DNA of 46,028 bases from Leptolinea sp. UBA5366. GTDB lineage: Bacteria; Chloroflexota; Anaerolineae; Anaerolineales; Anaerolineaceae. Below the pieces are notes generated by a model. It saw only the letters and a program-made list of their open reading frames with translations. It was not told the origin of the DNA and searched no databases. Below are positions 7,959 through 16,241 of the stretch, one piece after another. The position numbers and the translations under genes are program-made. The DNA is taken from positions 46,893-92,920 of the forward strand of contig DHPK01000012.1 of the NCBI GenBank assembly GCA_002407845.1, given 5' to 3'. Within the stretch, counting starts at the first letter, position 1; each line of letters starts with the position of its first letter.

Positions 7959-8967
7959 GCCAACCGCTGAAAAGCGAATTGTCATCCTGTTCGGGAATGA
8001 CAGCGAATCGATAACCGAGGCTCTGCGGCTGATCGAACAGCAGCAAGCCGAAACCTGCATGGCTGAGATGAATTACGCACGCCTGGATGGAAAGAATTTG
8101 TCCGAGGAGAAGCTCTCAAACGCCGTGATGGCGCTGCCCTTTTTACAGCCGCGGCGGGTGGTTGTCCTGCATAACCCGCTCAGTTTGGCTGGTGGAAGGG
8201 ACGGTAATCAAAAATTTCTGAAGATGCTTGAGTCCATCCCCGAAACAACGCAGCTGATCCTTGTCATCCCTGATGAGATCGAGCGCAAAGATTGGGCAGT
8301 GATGGGAAACAGCTCTTTCTTGCGGAAATGGGCGCTGAAAAACCGGGATACTGTCGAGCTGCGGGAAAACAGGCTGCCAACCCCTGCATTAATGCGGGAT
8401 TGGATCTCCCGAAAAGCGCTTGCAATGGGCGGGCAGATTGACGGACCGGCAGCCCAGGCGCTCGTCGCTCAGGTCGGCAACGACACGCTCGCAGCGCGGC
8501 AGGCGCTCGAAAAGCTCCTGCTTTACATCAATTACGAGCGGCCAATTGACACAATCGATGTCCAGGAGCTCATCAGCGGTTCCGCTTCAGCCTCGGTTTT
8601 TGACATGGTCGACGCGTTGGCAGTCGGAAATGCAAGAGAAGCCTTCCGGACGCTTGAGATTCTGCTGGAAGATCAGGAGGTTCCGGCGCTTTTCGCCATG
8701 ATCGTGCGCCAGTTCAGGCTGCTGATTCAAACGCGTGAAATCCTCGACCAGCGGGGCGGGGCAGCGCTGGTTCAGCAGGAATTGAATCAGGTTCCATTTG
8801 TAGCGGATAAACTCTGCCGGCAGGCTGCCGGTTTCACATTAAATCAGCTGCGGAATATCTATCAGCAGCTGGTCGAGATGGATTTTGCGGCAAAAACCAG
8901 TCAAAGCGATCCGAGAACAGCTTTGAACGTTCTAATTGCCGAAGTATCTCTTATGGTAAAGGGTTGA
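7951..8967 (+). CDS. holA: DNA polymerase III subunit delta
   Basis: The delta subunit opens the beta sliding clamp as part of the clamp-loader complex. The 338-residue protein begins with the typical IVILFGNDSESITEAL strand-helix, a degenerate AAA+ fold with no functional Walker A motif, which is normal for delta. Further matches are FLQPRRVVVLHNP, the middle-domain QVGNDTLAARQALEKLLLYIN, and the C-terminal collar helices (SVFDMVDALAVGNAREAFRTLEILLEDQE ... MIVRQFRLLIQTREIL). I chose ATG 7951, which overlaps the end of the preceding gene; a start at 7900 would extend it by 17 residues unlike the family. Its last 17 bases overlap the convergent DUF3048 gene. Confidence 0.92.
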   Translation: MNEPTAEKRIVILFGNDSESITEALRLIEQQQAETCMAEMNYARLDGKNLSEEKLSNAVMALPFLQPRRVVVLHNPLSLAGGRDGNQKFLKMLESIPETTQLILVIPDEIERKDWAVMGNSSFLRKWALKNRDTVELRENRLPTPALMRDWISRKALAMGGQIDGPAAQALVAQVGNDTLAARQALEKLLLYINYERPIDTIDVQELISGSASASVFDMVDALAVGNAREAFRTLEILLEDQEVPALFAMIVRQFRLLIQTREILDQRGGAALVQQELNQVPFVADKLCRQAAGFTLNQLRNIYQQLVEMDFAAKTSQSDPRTALNVLIAEVSLMVKG

Positions 8968-10081
8968 GCTCCTCATCATTTTGCTCGAATGGAGAGGGCG
9001 AAATGAATGGCATCCGCCAGTTTCCGCTGCCGGGCTGAAGTTCAGCCGAAACGGCTTCGCGGACTTCGCTGATTGGATTATTGACCTGAACCACATGGAC
9101 CCAGCTTTTCCCCGGTTTCAGCATGAAAGCGCTGTCTGTGGCGGGATAAATAAAGCGAAACGGGCGAATCTTCTCAGTTTCATATTCATAAGCCTCATTG
9201 CGGGTCGTCCAGGCGGCCTGATAGCATAAGCCATCCCGGAAAATGAGCGCTGGATTTCGGTTCACATAGTTAAAATTTACTGTGAAATTTCCCTGTTCAT
9301 CGACAGTCTCATGATCTGCAAACAAAATAATCAGATTTTGCACTGCCAGCTGCTGATTGTTCAAGACGTCAATATCAGCAGACAGTTCCGGGTTCGTGAG
9401 CATCGTCTGGGAACGATGATAAAGGCCGTCTGTTTCATCAAACTGCCATAGCACCCGATTGAAGTCTGCATAGCGGATGAAAAACGATTTTCCCGCCATG
9501 CCGTTTGCAGGAATAGCGCTTGAAAAAGGAATTGTCAGAGCTGTTAAGTCAGGCTCCAGTAGTCTTTTTTTCCATTTTTCCAGAAAACCGGAAAGACGCG
9601 AAACAGGCAGGTCAGGAAACATGTCTTTTCCGGATTCGCCATACCAGTTTTCGAGATTCATCTGACCAGCGTCCATCACAATCTGCGGATTACCGGTCGT
9701 GATCTGCAGAGCAGTAAACTGTTTCCGCAGTTCCTCCGTTCCCAGCAGCGCGCCGGTGATTGCGCCAACGTATGGAACGATGCCCGTAGTTGCTTCCGGC
9801 AAACTGCCGTAAAACAATGCCATGGGGCAGGATTCCCCAGCCCCGGCATACACTTCAAACACCCAGGGCGCGAAACTCAGCCCGGCTGACGGCTTGAAAT
9901 TGTGCGTAAAGCGTGCATAGGGGATCAGCGTTGGGGGATAGGTCAGCAGATCTGGATCTTCTACCGGCAAACCGGTAAGCGGATTCACGACGGAATCAGC
10001 AGCAAATGCCTTCGCATCAGAATAAGCAACCAGCGTAATAATCAGCAGCGTGACCAAAATCACAAGGATAATTCGTTTCAT
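8951..10081 (-). CDS. DUF3048 domain secreted or membrane-anchored protein
   Basis: The 376-residue protein begins with a hydrophobic export signal (MKRIILVILVTLLIITLVAYSDAKAFA). It then carries the DUF3048 (YerB-like) hallmark NPLTGLPVEDPDLL, where related proteins begin their conserved domain. The N-terminal DUF3048 half runs to about residue 170. The C-terminal half (LAVQNLIILFADHE ... GLCYQAAWTTRNE ... LKPGKSWVHVV) matches the second conserved block of this family. No lipobox Cys is evident. In Firmicutes these proteins are often lipoproteins linked to the envelope, and their biochemical role is not settled. It is convergent with holA and overlaps its 3' end. Confidence 0.85.
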   Translation of the reverse strand: MKRIILVILVTLLIITLVAYSDAKAFAADSVVNPLTGLPVEDPDLLTYPPTLIPYARFTHNFKPSAGLSFAPWVFEVYAGAGESCPMALFYGSLPEATTGIVPYVGAITGALLGTEELRKQFTALQITTGNPQIVMDAGQMNLENWYGESGKDMFPDLPVSRLSGFLEKWKKRLLEPDLTALTIPFSSAIPANGMAGKSFFIRYADFNRVLWQFDETDGLYHRSQTMLTNPELSADIDVLNNQQLAVQNLIILFADHETVDEQGNFTVNFNYVNRNPALIFRDGLCYQAAWTTRNEAYEYETEKIRPFRFIYPATDSAFMLKPGKSWVHVVQVNNPISEVREAVSAELQPGSGNWRMPFISPSPFEQNDEELNPLP

Positions 10082-10137
10082 TCAGCACCCATTTTCATAA
10101 TTAGTATTATTTCAATTTTACATCAGCTTCAGGGGAA

Positions 10138-10163
10138 TAAAAAAACCCCTGATAATCAGGGGT
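10138..10163 (-). terminator. Intrinsic terminator downstream of tRNA-Asn
   Basis: CCCCTGATTATCAGGGG followed by TTTTTTTATT on the minus strand forms a strong hairpin with a T run. It begins five bases past the tRNA 3' end. Confidence 0.85.
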
Positions 10164-10167
10164 CCAG

Positions 10168-10239
10168 CTCCTCGACCTGGATTCGAACCGGGAACCTAAC
10201 GGTTAACAGCCGCTCGCTCTGCCGTTGAGCTATCGAGGA
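10168..10239 (-). tRNA. tRNA-Asn(GTT)
   Basis: The minus strand folds as a 72-base cloverleaf. The acceptor stem is TCCTCGA/TCGAGGA, the D-stem GCTC/GAGC, and the anticodon stem AGCGG/CCGTT with loop CTGTTAA, giving anticodon GTT for asparagine. The variable loop is AGGTT and the T-arm is CCCGG-TTCGAAT-CCAGG. The T-stem has one C-A mismatch in its middle pair. The discriminator is G and the 3' CCA is not encoded. The gene stands alone, with no other tRNA nearby. Confidence 0.95.
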
Positions 10240-10441
10240 TCAACGCTTGAATTATAGCAAATTTTATTTTCATGTCAAGGCAGTGAGGTGAAATAAGGAT
10301 AGAGTTTCAGGTGAAAATAATCTCATTCATGATGATTAACTTTGGCATTTCATCGATTTCACAACTCAGAAGTGTTCGAAGACTTTTGCGATTCTTCATC
10401 ACAGCCGACGATAACGATTTATGGAGATAATGAGAGCAGAC

Positions 10442-11212
10442 CTAATCCGGGCTTTTTGGGGAAGCGTTCCGGCGCTTCTCCGCAAACCACACTGTCAGCA
10501 CGCTCAGGAAATACAGCGAGATCAAAGGGAACATCAGGATCAGCATGTTAAGCGGATCGACAGTTGGGGTGATGATCATCGCCAGAATGGCACAGACCAC
10601 AACCGCCTGACGCCAATTCTTCAGCATTGTTGCTGACCGGATAAAGCCAAGCCGGGCGACCAGATAAAAGACAGCCGGCATTTCGAAGACTACCCCAATC
10701 CAAAATAGCAGATTGGTCGTGAATGAGAAATAATTTGCAGGGCGAACAGCGGTGTCGATCCCCATAAAGGAGGTCAGGAACGGAATCGCGACTGGCAGGA
10801 TCAAGAAATAAGCGAAAGCTACCCCTGCGAGGAAGAGAAAGATCATGACCGGCAATGCTGTGAAAAGCAGTTTTTTTTCATTGTCGTGCAGCGCGGGAAG
10901 AAGAAATGCCAGCAGCTGATAGAGGATAATCGGACTGGAGAGAATCAATCCGCTCAGCATCAGAACTCGAAACACGGAAGTGACGTTTTCAGTTACTTCA
11001 ATCGACTGTAGCATTTCAAGCCCCCCAATCGGTTTGCTCAGAAATGCCATGATGGAGTCAGCAAAGACAAAACTGACTGCGATCCCTGCGAACAGCGCAA
11101 TCAGTGAATAAAATGCCCTCTTCCGCAATTCAGAAAGATGCTCACCAATTCCCGCGAAAACATCATCCAGCGTGAAAGTTTCGTCCGCATCCCCGCCCGT
11201 GTTGCTATTCAT
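10442..11212 (-). CDS. tatC: Twin-arginine translocase subunit TatC
   Basis: TatC is the polytopic receptor of the Tat pathway that exports folded proteins. The 256-residue sequence shows the N-terminal HLSELRKRAFYSLIALFAG signature, a loop corresponding to the E. coli F-x-x-Y periplasmic region, and six hydrophobic spans, the last ones being AVVVCAILAMIITPTVDPLNML and LMFPLISLYFLSVLTVWFAEKRR. ITPTVDP is highly conserved in TatC. The start codon overlaps the end of the TatB-like gene by eight bases, indicating translational coupling. The window has tatA, tatB and tatC in one minus-strand operon. No obvious terminator follows the stop. Confidence 0.96.
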   Translation of the reverse strand: MNSNTGGDADETFTLDDVFAGIGEHLSELRKRAFYSLIALFAGIAVSFVFADSIMAFLSKPIGGLEMLQSIEVTENVTSVFRVLMLSGLILSSPIILYQLLAFLLPALHDNEKKLLFTALPVMIFLFLAGVAFAYFLILPVAIPFLTSFMGIDTAVRPANYFSFTTNLLFWIGVVFEMPAVFYLVARLGFIRSATMLKNWRQAVVVCAILAMIITPTVDPLNMLILMFPLISLYFLSVLTVWFAEKRRNASPKSPD

Positions 11213-11585
11213 TCGGCTTTCCTGAATTCTGATCCGGCGATTGATCCGGTTTGTGTTCTGGTTTCTTCAAGGAGTCGGCAGCGCTGTCAATTTCCTGCTG
11301 AATCGCGTTAATTTCCGCGTGCGTAGTTTTCTCAATTTCTGTCAGATCACGCCGCAATTCCTTTTCGAGTTCCTCCAGTTCAAGCTCTTTCATCATTTGT
11401 GCTGGATATCGCTTCACCTCGCGATACGTGCTGACAGATGAGCGCCAAAATTCAGAACGGGTCACTTTTCGAACAAAGCGTCCAGCTTTTTTAAAGTAGT
11501 CCTGCATCCCCTCAGGTCCCAGCAGCACCAGCATAATTACCAGTAAAAAGACTAGTTCTGGCAACCCGATATTAAAGAATTTCAT
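11205..11585 (-). CDS. tatB: TatB-like translocase subunit
   Basis: This is a single N-terminal membrane helix (LPELVFLLVIMLVLLGPEGM) ending in the LGPE/G hinge typical of TatA/B proteins. It is followed by an amphipathic helix (DYFKKAGRFVRKVTRSEF) and a long charged helical region (KELELEELEKELRRDLTEIEK) as in TatB, then a Pro/Gln-rich tail. The Glu of LPELV occupies the position that is Glu in TatB proteins. The 126-residue length is intermediate between TatA and TatB. It lies between tatA and tatC and overlaps tatC. Assignment as TatB instead of a second TatA rests on gene order and the long coiled helix. Confidence 0.8.
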   Translation of the reverse strand: MKFFNIGLPELVFLLVIMLVLLGPEGMQDYFKKAGRFVRKVTRSEFWRSSVSTYREVKRYPAQMMKELELEELEKELRRDLTEIEKTTHAEINAIQQEIDSAADSLKKPEHKPDQSPDQNSGKPNE

Positions 11586-11611
11586 GAGCGTAAGAAATCA
11601 ACCGGCCGGAT

Positions 11612-11803
11612 TTATGCGTCAGGTTTCTTGTCAGAATCCTGCTCAGCGGGCGGATTGCTTTCTTCCTTAGATTTAAGTCCTTCTCTAAAAGCAGTGATGC
11701 TCGCTCCAATTTCTTTTGACACTTTTGAAATTCTGCCAGGGCCAAACAGCAAAATCACAATCACCAATACAATGATTATTTCAGCATAACCTGGTCTCCA
11801 CAT
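11612..11803 (-). CDS. tatA: Sec-independent translocase subunit TatA
   Basis: TatA forms the oligomeric pore-like component of the twin-arginine translocase. The 63-residue protein has one membrane helix (YAEIIIVLVIVILLFGPGRI), the FGPGRI hinge, and the amphipathic helix SKVSKEIGASITAFREGLK, then an acidic low-complexity tail. I chose the ATG at 11803 because GGAAGAGGG lies just upstream. An in-frame start at 11863 would add 20 residues before the helix that do not fit the family. It is the first gene of the tatA-tatB-tatC operon. Confidence 0.92.
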   Translation of the reverse strand: MWRPGYAEIIIVLVIVILLFGPGRISKVSKEIGASITAFREGLKSKEESNPPAEQDSDKKPDA

Positions 11804-11982
11804 AGTCCCTCTTCCATTTCTGAAGAGCATTTTCTCGTGATGCTCAACCAAATATTCGTCCAACGTTACTCGATATTATAACCATATTGGCTGGACAGCT
11901 GCATCCCGCAATCAGCTGTTCCAATGGAATCGCTGCAAATGGTGACGAATTTCAGGACATCATGACCAAAGTGAGATTCAGT

Positions 11983-11999
11983 TTGGCACAATTATTGCT
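11983..11999 (+). promoter_or_regulatory. Sigma-54-like -24/-12 promoter element
   Basis: TTGGCACAATTATTGCT matches the sigma-54 consensus TGGCAC-N5-TTGCW exactly, with the diagnostic GG and GC dinucleotides ten bases apart. Transcription would begin near 12010, leaving a leader of about 30 bases containing GAGGGTG before the ATG at 12040. An alternative sigma-70 reading (TTGCTA at 11995, TATAAA at 12020) needs a 19-base spacer and would start inside the ribosome binding site. Whether this organism has RpoN is not visible here. Confidence 0.45.
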
Positions 12000-12039
12000 A
12001 TTTATTTAGCTAATCGGACTATAAAAGCAAGAGGGTGCT

Positions 12040-13332
12040 ATGAAAACCAAAAGAATTCCATTATTTTTGATCCTGATCATCTCAATACTTATGACCTTTT
12101 CAATTGCAGCTGCACAAACTGAACCGCTGACGCCAATCGAGAAAGCTTCTAATTCTGATCTGATTGACGCAATCAACGAGGGTGACAAAGGTGGTGAAAT
12201 CGGGTTGGCTTACATCGGTTACGCAACCACGCTCGGCACCTATAAGAAATGTTCAACTGACGCTTTTTTCTACACAATTGCCGTCAACCAGAGTGTCAAC
12301 AGCGTCGAGATCACGCTGCCGCGCCGGGTGCGCATCAACAACCAGCCTTATTTTGTGGATGGCACCGCATATACCTGCAAAACACTGCCGGAAAACAGCA
12401 TAGCGATCGACAGCTATGCCGCAGCCGACCAAGGAGAAGCCTGCAGTTTGCAGAACAACCGTCTAACAGTTCCGGCTCGTTCAGCCATCTCGATCCGCGG
12501 GAAAGCAATCAATTTTTCTCACAATCTGACGCGCGGGAACGCCATCGAAAGCGACTCCCAATATTTGGACATCAAGTTTGACATTCTGATCAACAACACT
12601 AAAAAACAGGGAATCGGCAGCCTTGAATCCAAAGGCTCGATTTGCGATGGGATTAACTTCCTTGAGGTCACGCCATACAACTATGTCGACGGCGGTTATT
12701 ACGTCGATTCAACCGGCAGCAAACGCTGCTCGATGAACTATTTCTTCGTGATTGAGAACGCAGACATGCAGTATTCAACGGTTGTTGAGCTGCCGCGCTG
12801 GGTTGATCTGGATGGAAGCCGATTTGATATCGGTTGCAAGTACCTTTATCCAGGCTGCAAAATTTCCGGTTTCCGTCACTATGCCTGGGGAATGCTCGAA
12901 GAAGGAGGCACTTTCACCGATCCTAAATATCACTTCTGTGATCAAGACCGGAGTTACGGCGATCTCTGCTTTGAAGAAAAATCCCTGTGGTGGATCAGAG
13001 TTCCTGCCAATTCAAAGATCGCAATTCGCGGCATGGTCAATAACCTTTGCAATGTTCCGGAGGAAAACCCGCTGGCAAACTCAATGGTCGAGATCGGCTT
13101 TGACGTCTCGGATGCCGGTTCGAATAAATGGTGGCTGGACGGTGTCGTCGTCGGAACCGTTCAAAAAGATGTCGACCAAAAAGGCGGGAACGATGTCACC
13201 GAACCCTCACAACTGGCAGACAGAGACGCCGATGAACCGGTCAACCGTTACCTCTTTGAAGATCCGAATCTGATCGAAGTGCTGACTGCACCAGCGGAAC
13301 CTATTGAAATTTCGGAGAATTCGATTCCATAA
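12040..13332 (+). CDS. Secreted protein with two diverged copies of an unrecognised cysteine-containing domain
   Basis: I do not recognise this family. A clear signal peptide (MKTKRIPLFLILIISILMTFSIAAAQ) precedes two units that align with each other. Unit 1 (about 65-205) has CSTDAFFYTI, VEITLPRRVRINNQPY, YTC and VPARSAISIRG. Unit 2 (about 215-385) has CSMNYFFVI, VVELPRWVDLDGSRF, YPGC and VPANSKIAIRG. Unit 2 carries an additional Cys-rich loop. Both appear all-beta. No membrane anchor, lipobox or LPxTG is seen, so it is probably released or held non-covalently. ATG 12040 has GAGGGTG upstream, and a sigma-54-like element lies 41 bases before the start. A terminator follows. Function is unknown; an adhesive or structural surface role is only a guess. 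Confidence 0.75.
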   Translation: MKTKRIPLFLILIISILMTFSIAAAQTEPLTPIEKASNSDLIDAINEGDKGGEIGLAYIGYATTLGTYKKCSTDAFFYTIAVNQSVNSVEITLPRRVRINNQPYFVDGTAYTCKTLPENSIAIDSYAAADQGEACSLQNNRLTVPARSAISIRGKAINFSHNLTRGNAIESDSQYLDIKFDILINNTKKQGIGSLESKGSICDGINFLEVTPYNYVDGGYYVDSTGSKRCSMNYFFVIENADMQYSTVVELPRWVDLDGSRFDIGCKYLYPGCKISGFRHYAWGMLEEGGTFTDPKYHFCDQDRSYGDLCFEEKSLWWIRVPANSKIAIRGMVNNLCNVPEENPLANSMVEIGFDVSDAGSNKWWLDGVVVGTVQKDVDQKGGNDVTEPSQLADRDADEPVNRYLFEDPNLIEVLTAPAEPIEISENSIP

Positions 13333-13361
13333 GGTTTCAATAGCCTTTGTCCTGAAAAATC

Positions 13362-13393
13362 AAAGCATTCCGGAAATATCGGGATGCTTTTTT
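13362..13393 (+). terminator. Intrinsic terminator of the duplicated-domain gene
   Basis: AAAGCATTCCG and CGGGATGCTTT form an 11-bp stem with one G-T pair, followed by TTTTTTC. It lies 30 bases past the stop at 13332. Confidence 0.85.
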
Positions 13394-13558
13394 CATACCG
13401 TCCAATGAACGAACTCGATTGTCCGCTCCGTTTAAAATCTTTAAACACGTCTGCATAAAACCCGGAATATGGTACGATCAAGGCGAAATGGACAAGCGGA
13501 TCATGATGAAATCGAATGCGCAATTTCAAGCTAGAATCCTTCAGCTGGGGCAGGCGAA

Positions 13559-14557
13559 ATGACAACTGTTCTGGTCACCGGCGCAACCGGTTTCGTCGGC
13601 TCTGCTCTCTGCCGCAAACTTTGCGATTTGGATTACGATGTGATCGCCTTTCATCGTTACAGCAGCACGATCGACCAGATCGAAAAGCTGCCGCTGCGCC
13701 GAATGATCGGCGACTTGCTGGAAGATGGCGCGCTCGAAAATGTCTTTTCACAGAAGCCTGACATCGTTATCCATCTGGCTGCACAGCACGTTTCAGGCCG
13801 CAACGCCAGCCGTCTGCTGGACGTCAACGTCGGCGGCACTCGCCGGATTCTACAGGCTTCCTTTAATTCGAGCGTCAAACGAGTCATTTTTATGAGTTCC
13901 GCGCTGACAATGGGGACTGCCGAACCAGCTGCTGATTTTAAAAGCGAACCGATGCCGGTCACCGAGTCCCACCAATGGAACAATCAGCTCGCAAGCTGGC
14001 CATTTGCACGCTCAAAACATCTGGCAGAACAGGAAATTCAGTGGGCGTCCGCTTATGGGTTGGACGTTGTTACGCTCAACCCGATGACAATCACCGGCGC
14101 AGGCGATCACTATCGTAAGCTGACAAGCCTGATTGCCCGGTACCAACGAACTCCGCCGGCATATTCAATTGCGGGGGGGATCAATCTGATTGATGTTCAG
14201 GATGTGGTGCAGGGGATCGTGAACGCCATCCAATATGGCGAAAAAGGCAAACGTTATCTGCTAGGTGGTACAAACCTGTCTTACAGTGAATTATTTCGGA
14301 TCCTGTCTGAAATGACCGGTGCGGAGCTGCCTGGCATGCAGCTGCCTTCCGGGTTGAGCAATCGGCTGTTTGACTTTAAAATTAAAAACCTGGATTTCTT
14401 CTCCACCGGCAGCGATGGCACCGATTTGTTGCAGCTGGCTGGAAAATATCTCTATTTTGACGGCAGGAATTCCCGGCTGGCGCTGCGTTTGTCTCCACCG
14501 CGGGATATTCGGCAGTCGATCAAAGAAACTTTGGAGTGGTTTGAACAGAATTTATGA
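13559..14557 (+). CDS. Extended SDR / NAD-dependent epimerase-dehydratase family protein with FxxxK active site
   Basis: This Rossmann-fold protein starts with TTVLVTGATGFVGSAL (glycine motif TGxxGxxG) and has DIVIHLAAQ and the IFMSSALTMG strand, as in nucleotide-sugar epimerases and dihydroflavonol-reductase-like proteins. The catalytic YxxxK motif reads FARSK: the Tyr is replaced by Phe149 (codon TTT at 14003) while Lys153 remains. The length, 332 residues, is normal. The stop overlaps the ATG of the following glycosyltransferase, so the two are translationally coupled. The usual Tyr-dependent oxidation is probably impaired, so it may bind NAD or a sugar nucleotide structurally or use another residue. 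Substrate is unknown. Confidence 0.8.
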   Translation: MTTVLVTGATGFVGSALCRKLCDLDYDVIAFHRYSSTIDQIEKLPLRRMIGDLLEDGALENVFSQKPDIVIHLAAQHVSGRNASRLLDVNVGGTRRILQASFNSSVKRVIFMSSALTMGTAEPAADFKSEPMPVTESHQWNNQLASWPFARSKHLAEQEIQWASAYGLDVVTLNPMTITGAGDHYRKLTSLIARYQRTPPAYSIAGGINLIDVQDVVQGIVNAIQYGEKGKRYLLGGTNLSYSELFRILSEMTGAELPGMQLPSGLSNRLFDFKIKNLDFFSTGSDGTDLLQLAGKYLYFDGRNSRLALRLSPPRDIRQSIKETLEWFEQNL

Positions 14558-15591
14558 GAGATAAAACGATCTGTATTCTGCCCGAAATTAAAAAAGTCGG
14601 CGGGCCGGCTTCTTTTCAGCGCCGGTTTATCCGGGAAGCTGCGAACCAGCAGGTCACGGTTCACTCCGATCCAACCCGTCAGGACATTGGGGCTTACCTG
14701 GTTATCGGCGCACCGCGAAAGTTCATTCCGCAGCTGATCCGGGCAAGGCTGAAAAACATTCCAGTCGTCCAGCGCTTGAACGGCATGAACTGGATTCATC
14801 AGGTCGTGCCATCCGATTGGCTCTACGACAGAAAAGCCGATTTCGCAAACTTTCGTCTGTCGCAGTTCCGCCGACATCTCGCGTCCGGCATCGTCTACCA
14901 GAGTCTTTTTTGCCGGGACCACTGGAACGATGTTTACGGCGTTTTGGAGCGCAAGCCGGAATGCATCATTTATAATGCTGTCGATCTATCTCGCTTCAAG
15001 CCCCGGCAGGACAGCCCCTCTTCTGACTTAGTGAAATTGCTGATTGTCGAAGGCAATTTGCAATATGGATCAGAGTTCAACCTTGAACAGGCAGTCAGGC
15101 TGGCACAGGCTGTCAGCGCCCGCCTGAGAAAAGATGTGCGGCTGCAGATCGCCGGCAATGTCTCGCCGGAAGCCCAACAAAAAACGCTTGAACTGGTTCG
15201 CGGTCAATCGGATCGCGCCGAAGTTGAATTTCTTGGGGTCATCAGCCAGGAATCCTTGATTCAGGCTGAAAACGATGCGCATCTGCTATTTTCAGCCGAA
15301 CTGCACCCGGCTTGCCCAAACGCTGTCATCGAAGCGCTCGCAAACGGACTGCCGGTCATCGGATTTGACACCGGCTCTTTGAAAGATGTGGTCGGAGACG
15401 GAGGCATCGTTGTTCCTTATGGAGCAGATGCCTGGAAACTGGAACGCCCTGTCCTTGAACCGCTGATTGACGCAGCAGTCGCTGTCATTCAGAACAATCT
15501 ACAATATCGGCAAAACGCCCGGCGCAAAGCAGAGACCGCCTTTGATCTGCGCGATATGACGCGGGCTTATCTGGATTTTTTACTTGGGTAG
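14554..15591 (+). CDS. Glycosyltransferase family 4-like protein
   Basis: This 345-residue GT-B fold enzyme has an N-terminal domain beginning KTICILPEIKKVGGPASFQRRF, with a Gly-rich acceptor loop. The donor-binding domain includes the strand LLIVEGNLQYGSE, the REVEFLGVISQE-type segment (AEVEFLGVISQE), and the E-x7-E-like motif HPACPNAVIEALANGLPVIGFD followed by VVGDGGIVVPYG. These are standard GT4 features for retaining transfer from a nucleotide sugar. It overlaps the SDR gene by four bases (ATGA). It probably works in cell-surface glycan or glycolipid assembly with the SDR partner; donor and acceptor are unknown. The gene ends convergently with the ProX-like gene. Confidence 0.87.
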   Translation: MRDKTICILPEIKKVGGPASFQRRFIREAANQQVTVHSDPTRQDIGAYLVIGAPRKFIPQLIRARLKNIPVVQRLNGMNWIHQVVPSDWLYDRKADFANFRLSQFRRHLASGIVYQSLFCRDHWNDVYGVLERKPECIIYNAVDLSRFKPRQDSPSSDLVKLLIVEGNLQYGSEFNLEQAVRLAQAVSARLRKDVRLQIAGNVSPEAQQKTLELVRGQSDRAEVEFLGVISQESLIQAENDAHLLFSAELHPACPNAVIEALANGLPVIGFDTGSLKDVVGDGGIVVPYGADAWKLERPVLEPLIDAAVAVIQNNLQYRQNARRKAETAFDLRDMTRAYLDFLLG

Positions 15592-15677
15592 CCGCTGGAG
15601 CCGGTTTTTCTAAGGTGAGATCAACTCGTCTTTAACTTTTACAGTTCATCGCTGCTGGAATGGTTTCTCTGCTGCCC

Positions 15678-16241
15678 TTAAGCTGGAGCATCCATCGATT
15701 CGATCCTGTTCTGATCCGGATCGAAAACCCGGACTGGTCTGCCGGCATAGTACAAGAACTTCCGCAGTCCTTGCTGGTCAATCACTACAGTTGCTGTATT
15801 CACCAACGGGTGAAGCAAGATTTGGTCTGCCTCCAAAACCTCTTTTTCAAGAACCGCGGTGACGGCACCCTGCCGGTCATTAACCAACCCGAAGATGGTC
15901 ACCGCGCCGCGTGTGATCCCCAGATGCGCTTCCAAAAACGATTCGTCAGCGAACTGCAGCCGTGAATCCGGCAAAAGGTTCGCAAGCTGTTTCAGATTGA
16001 CCCGCCTGTTCTCGTCACATTGATACAAATAAAACCGGCTTTTGTCTGCATTCGCCAGGAACAGGTTTTTGGCGCGAAATCCTGGCAATGCATCTGTCAC
16101 GGCATCGGCTTCAACGCTGTTATAGACGGCATCATGTTCAGCCAGTTGGTAGGAAATATCCAGACTGTCCAACAGGCGCAGCAGCCGCTCTTTCGTGTAG
16201 GGAAAGTCCAGCTCGTTTGGCATGAGTGTTTCAGGTTTCAA
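15678..16241 (-). CDS. ProX/YbaK-type aminoacyl-tRNA editing (deacylase) protein
   Basis: This 187-residue protein has the YbaK/prolyl-tRNA synthetase-associated domain. It carries the N-terminal helix YTKERLLRLLDSLDISYQLAEHDAV, then GFRAKNLFLANADKSRFYLYQ, and FADESFLEAHLGITRGAVTIFGLVND, followed by LLHPLVNTATVVIDQQGLRKFL. These are the stretches conserved in stand-alone ProX/PrdX, which deacylates mischarged Ala- or Cys-tRNAPro. The key lysine in AKNLF is present. The ATG at 16241 overlaps the end of the upstream gene by four bases; a second ATG at 16223 is also possible. The pair is probably one operon. Confidence 0.85.
   Translation of the reverse strand: MKPETLMPNELDFPYTKERLLRLLDSLDISYQLAEHDAVYNSVEADAVTDALPGFRAKNLFLANADKSRFYLYQCDENRRVNLKQLANLLPDSRLQFADESFLEAHLGITRGAVTIFGLVNDRQGAVTAVLEKEVLEADQILLHPLVNTATVVIDQQGLRKFLYYAGRPVRVFDPDQNRIESMDAPA

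Noticed and set aside
12020..12025. TATAAA as the main -10 of the duplicated-domain gene
   Set aside because: The matching -35 (TTGCTA) needs a 19-base spacer, and transcription would begin inside the ribosome binding site; the -24/-12 reading fits better, though neither is proven.
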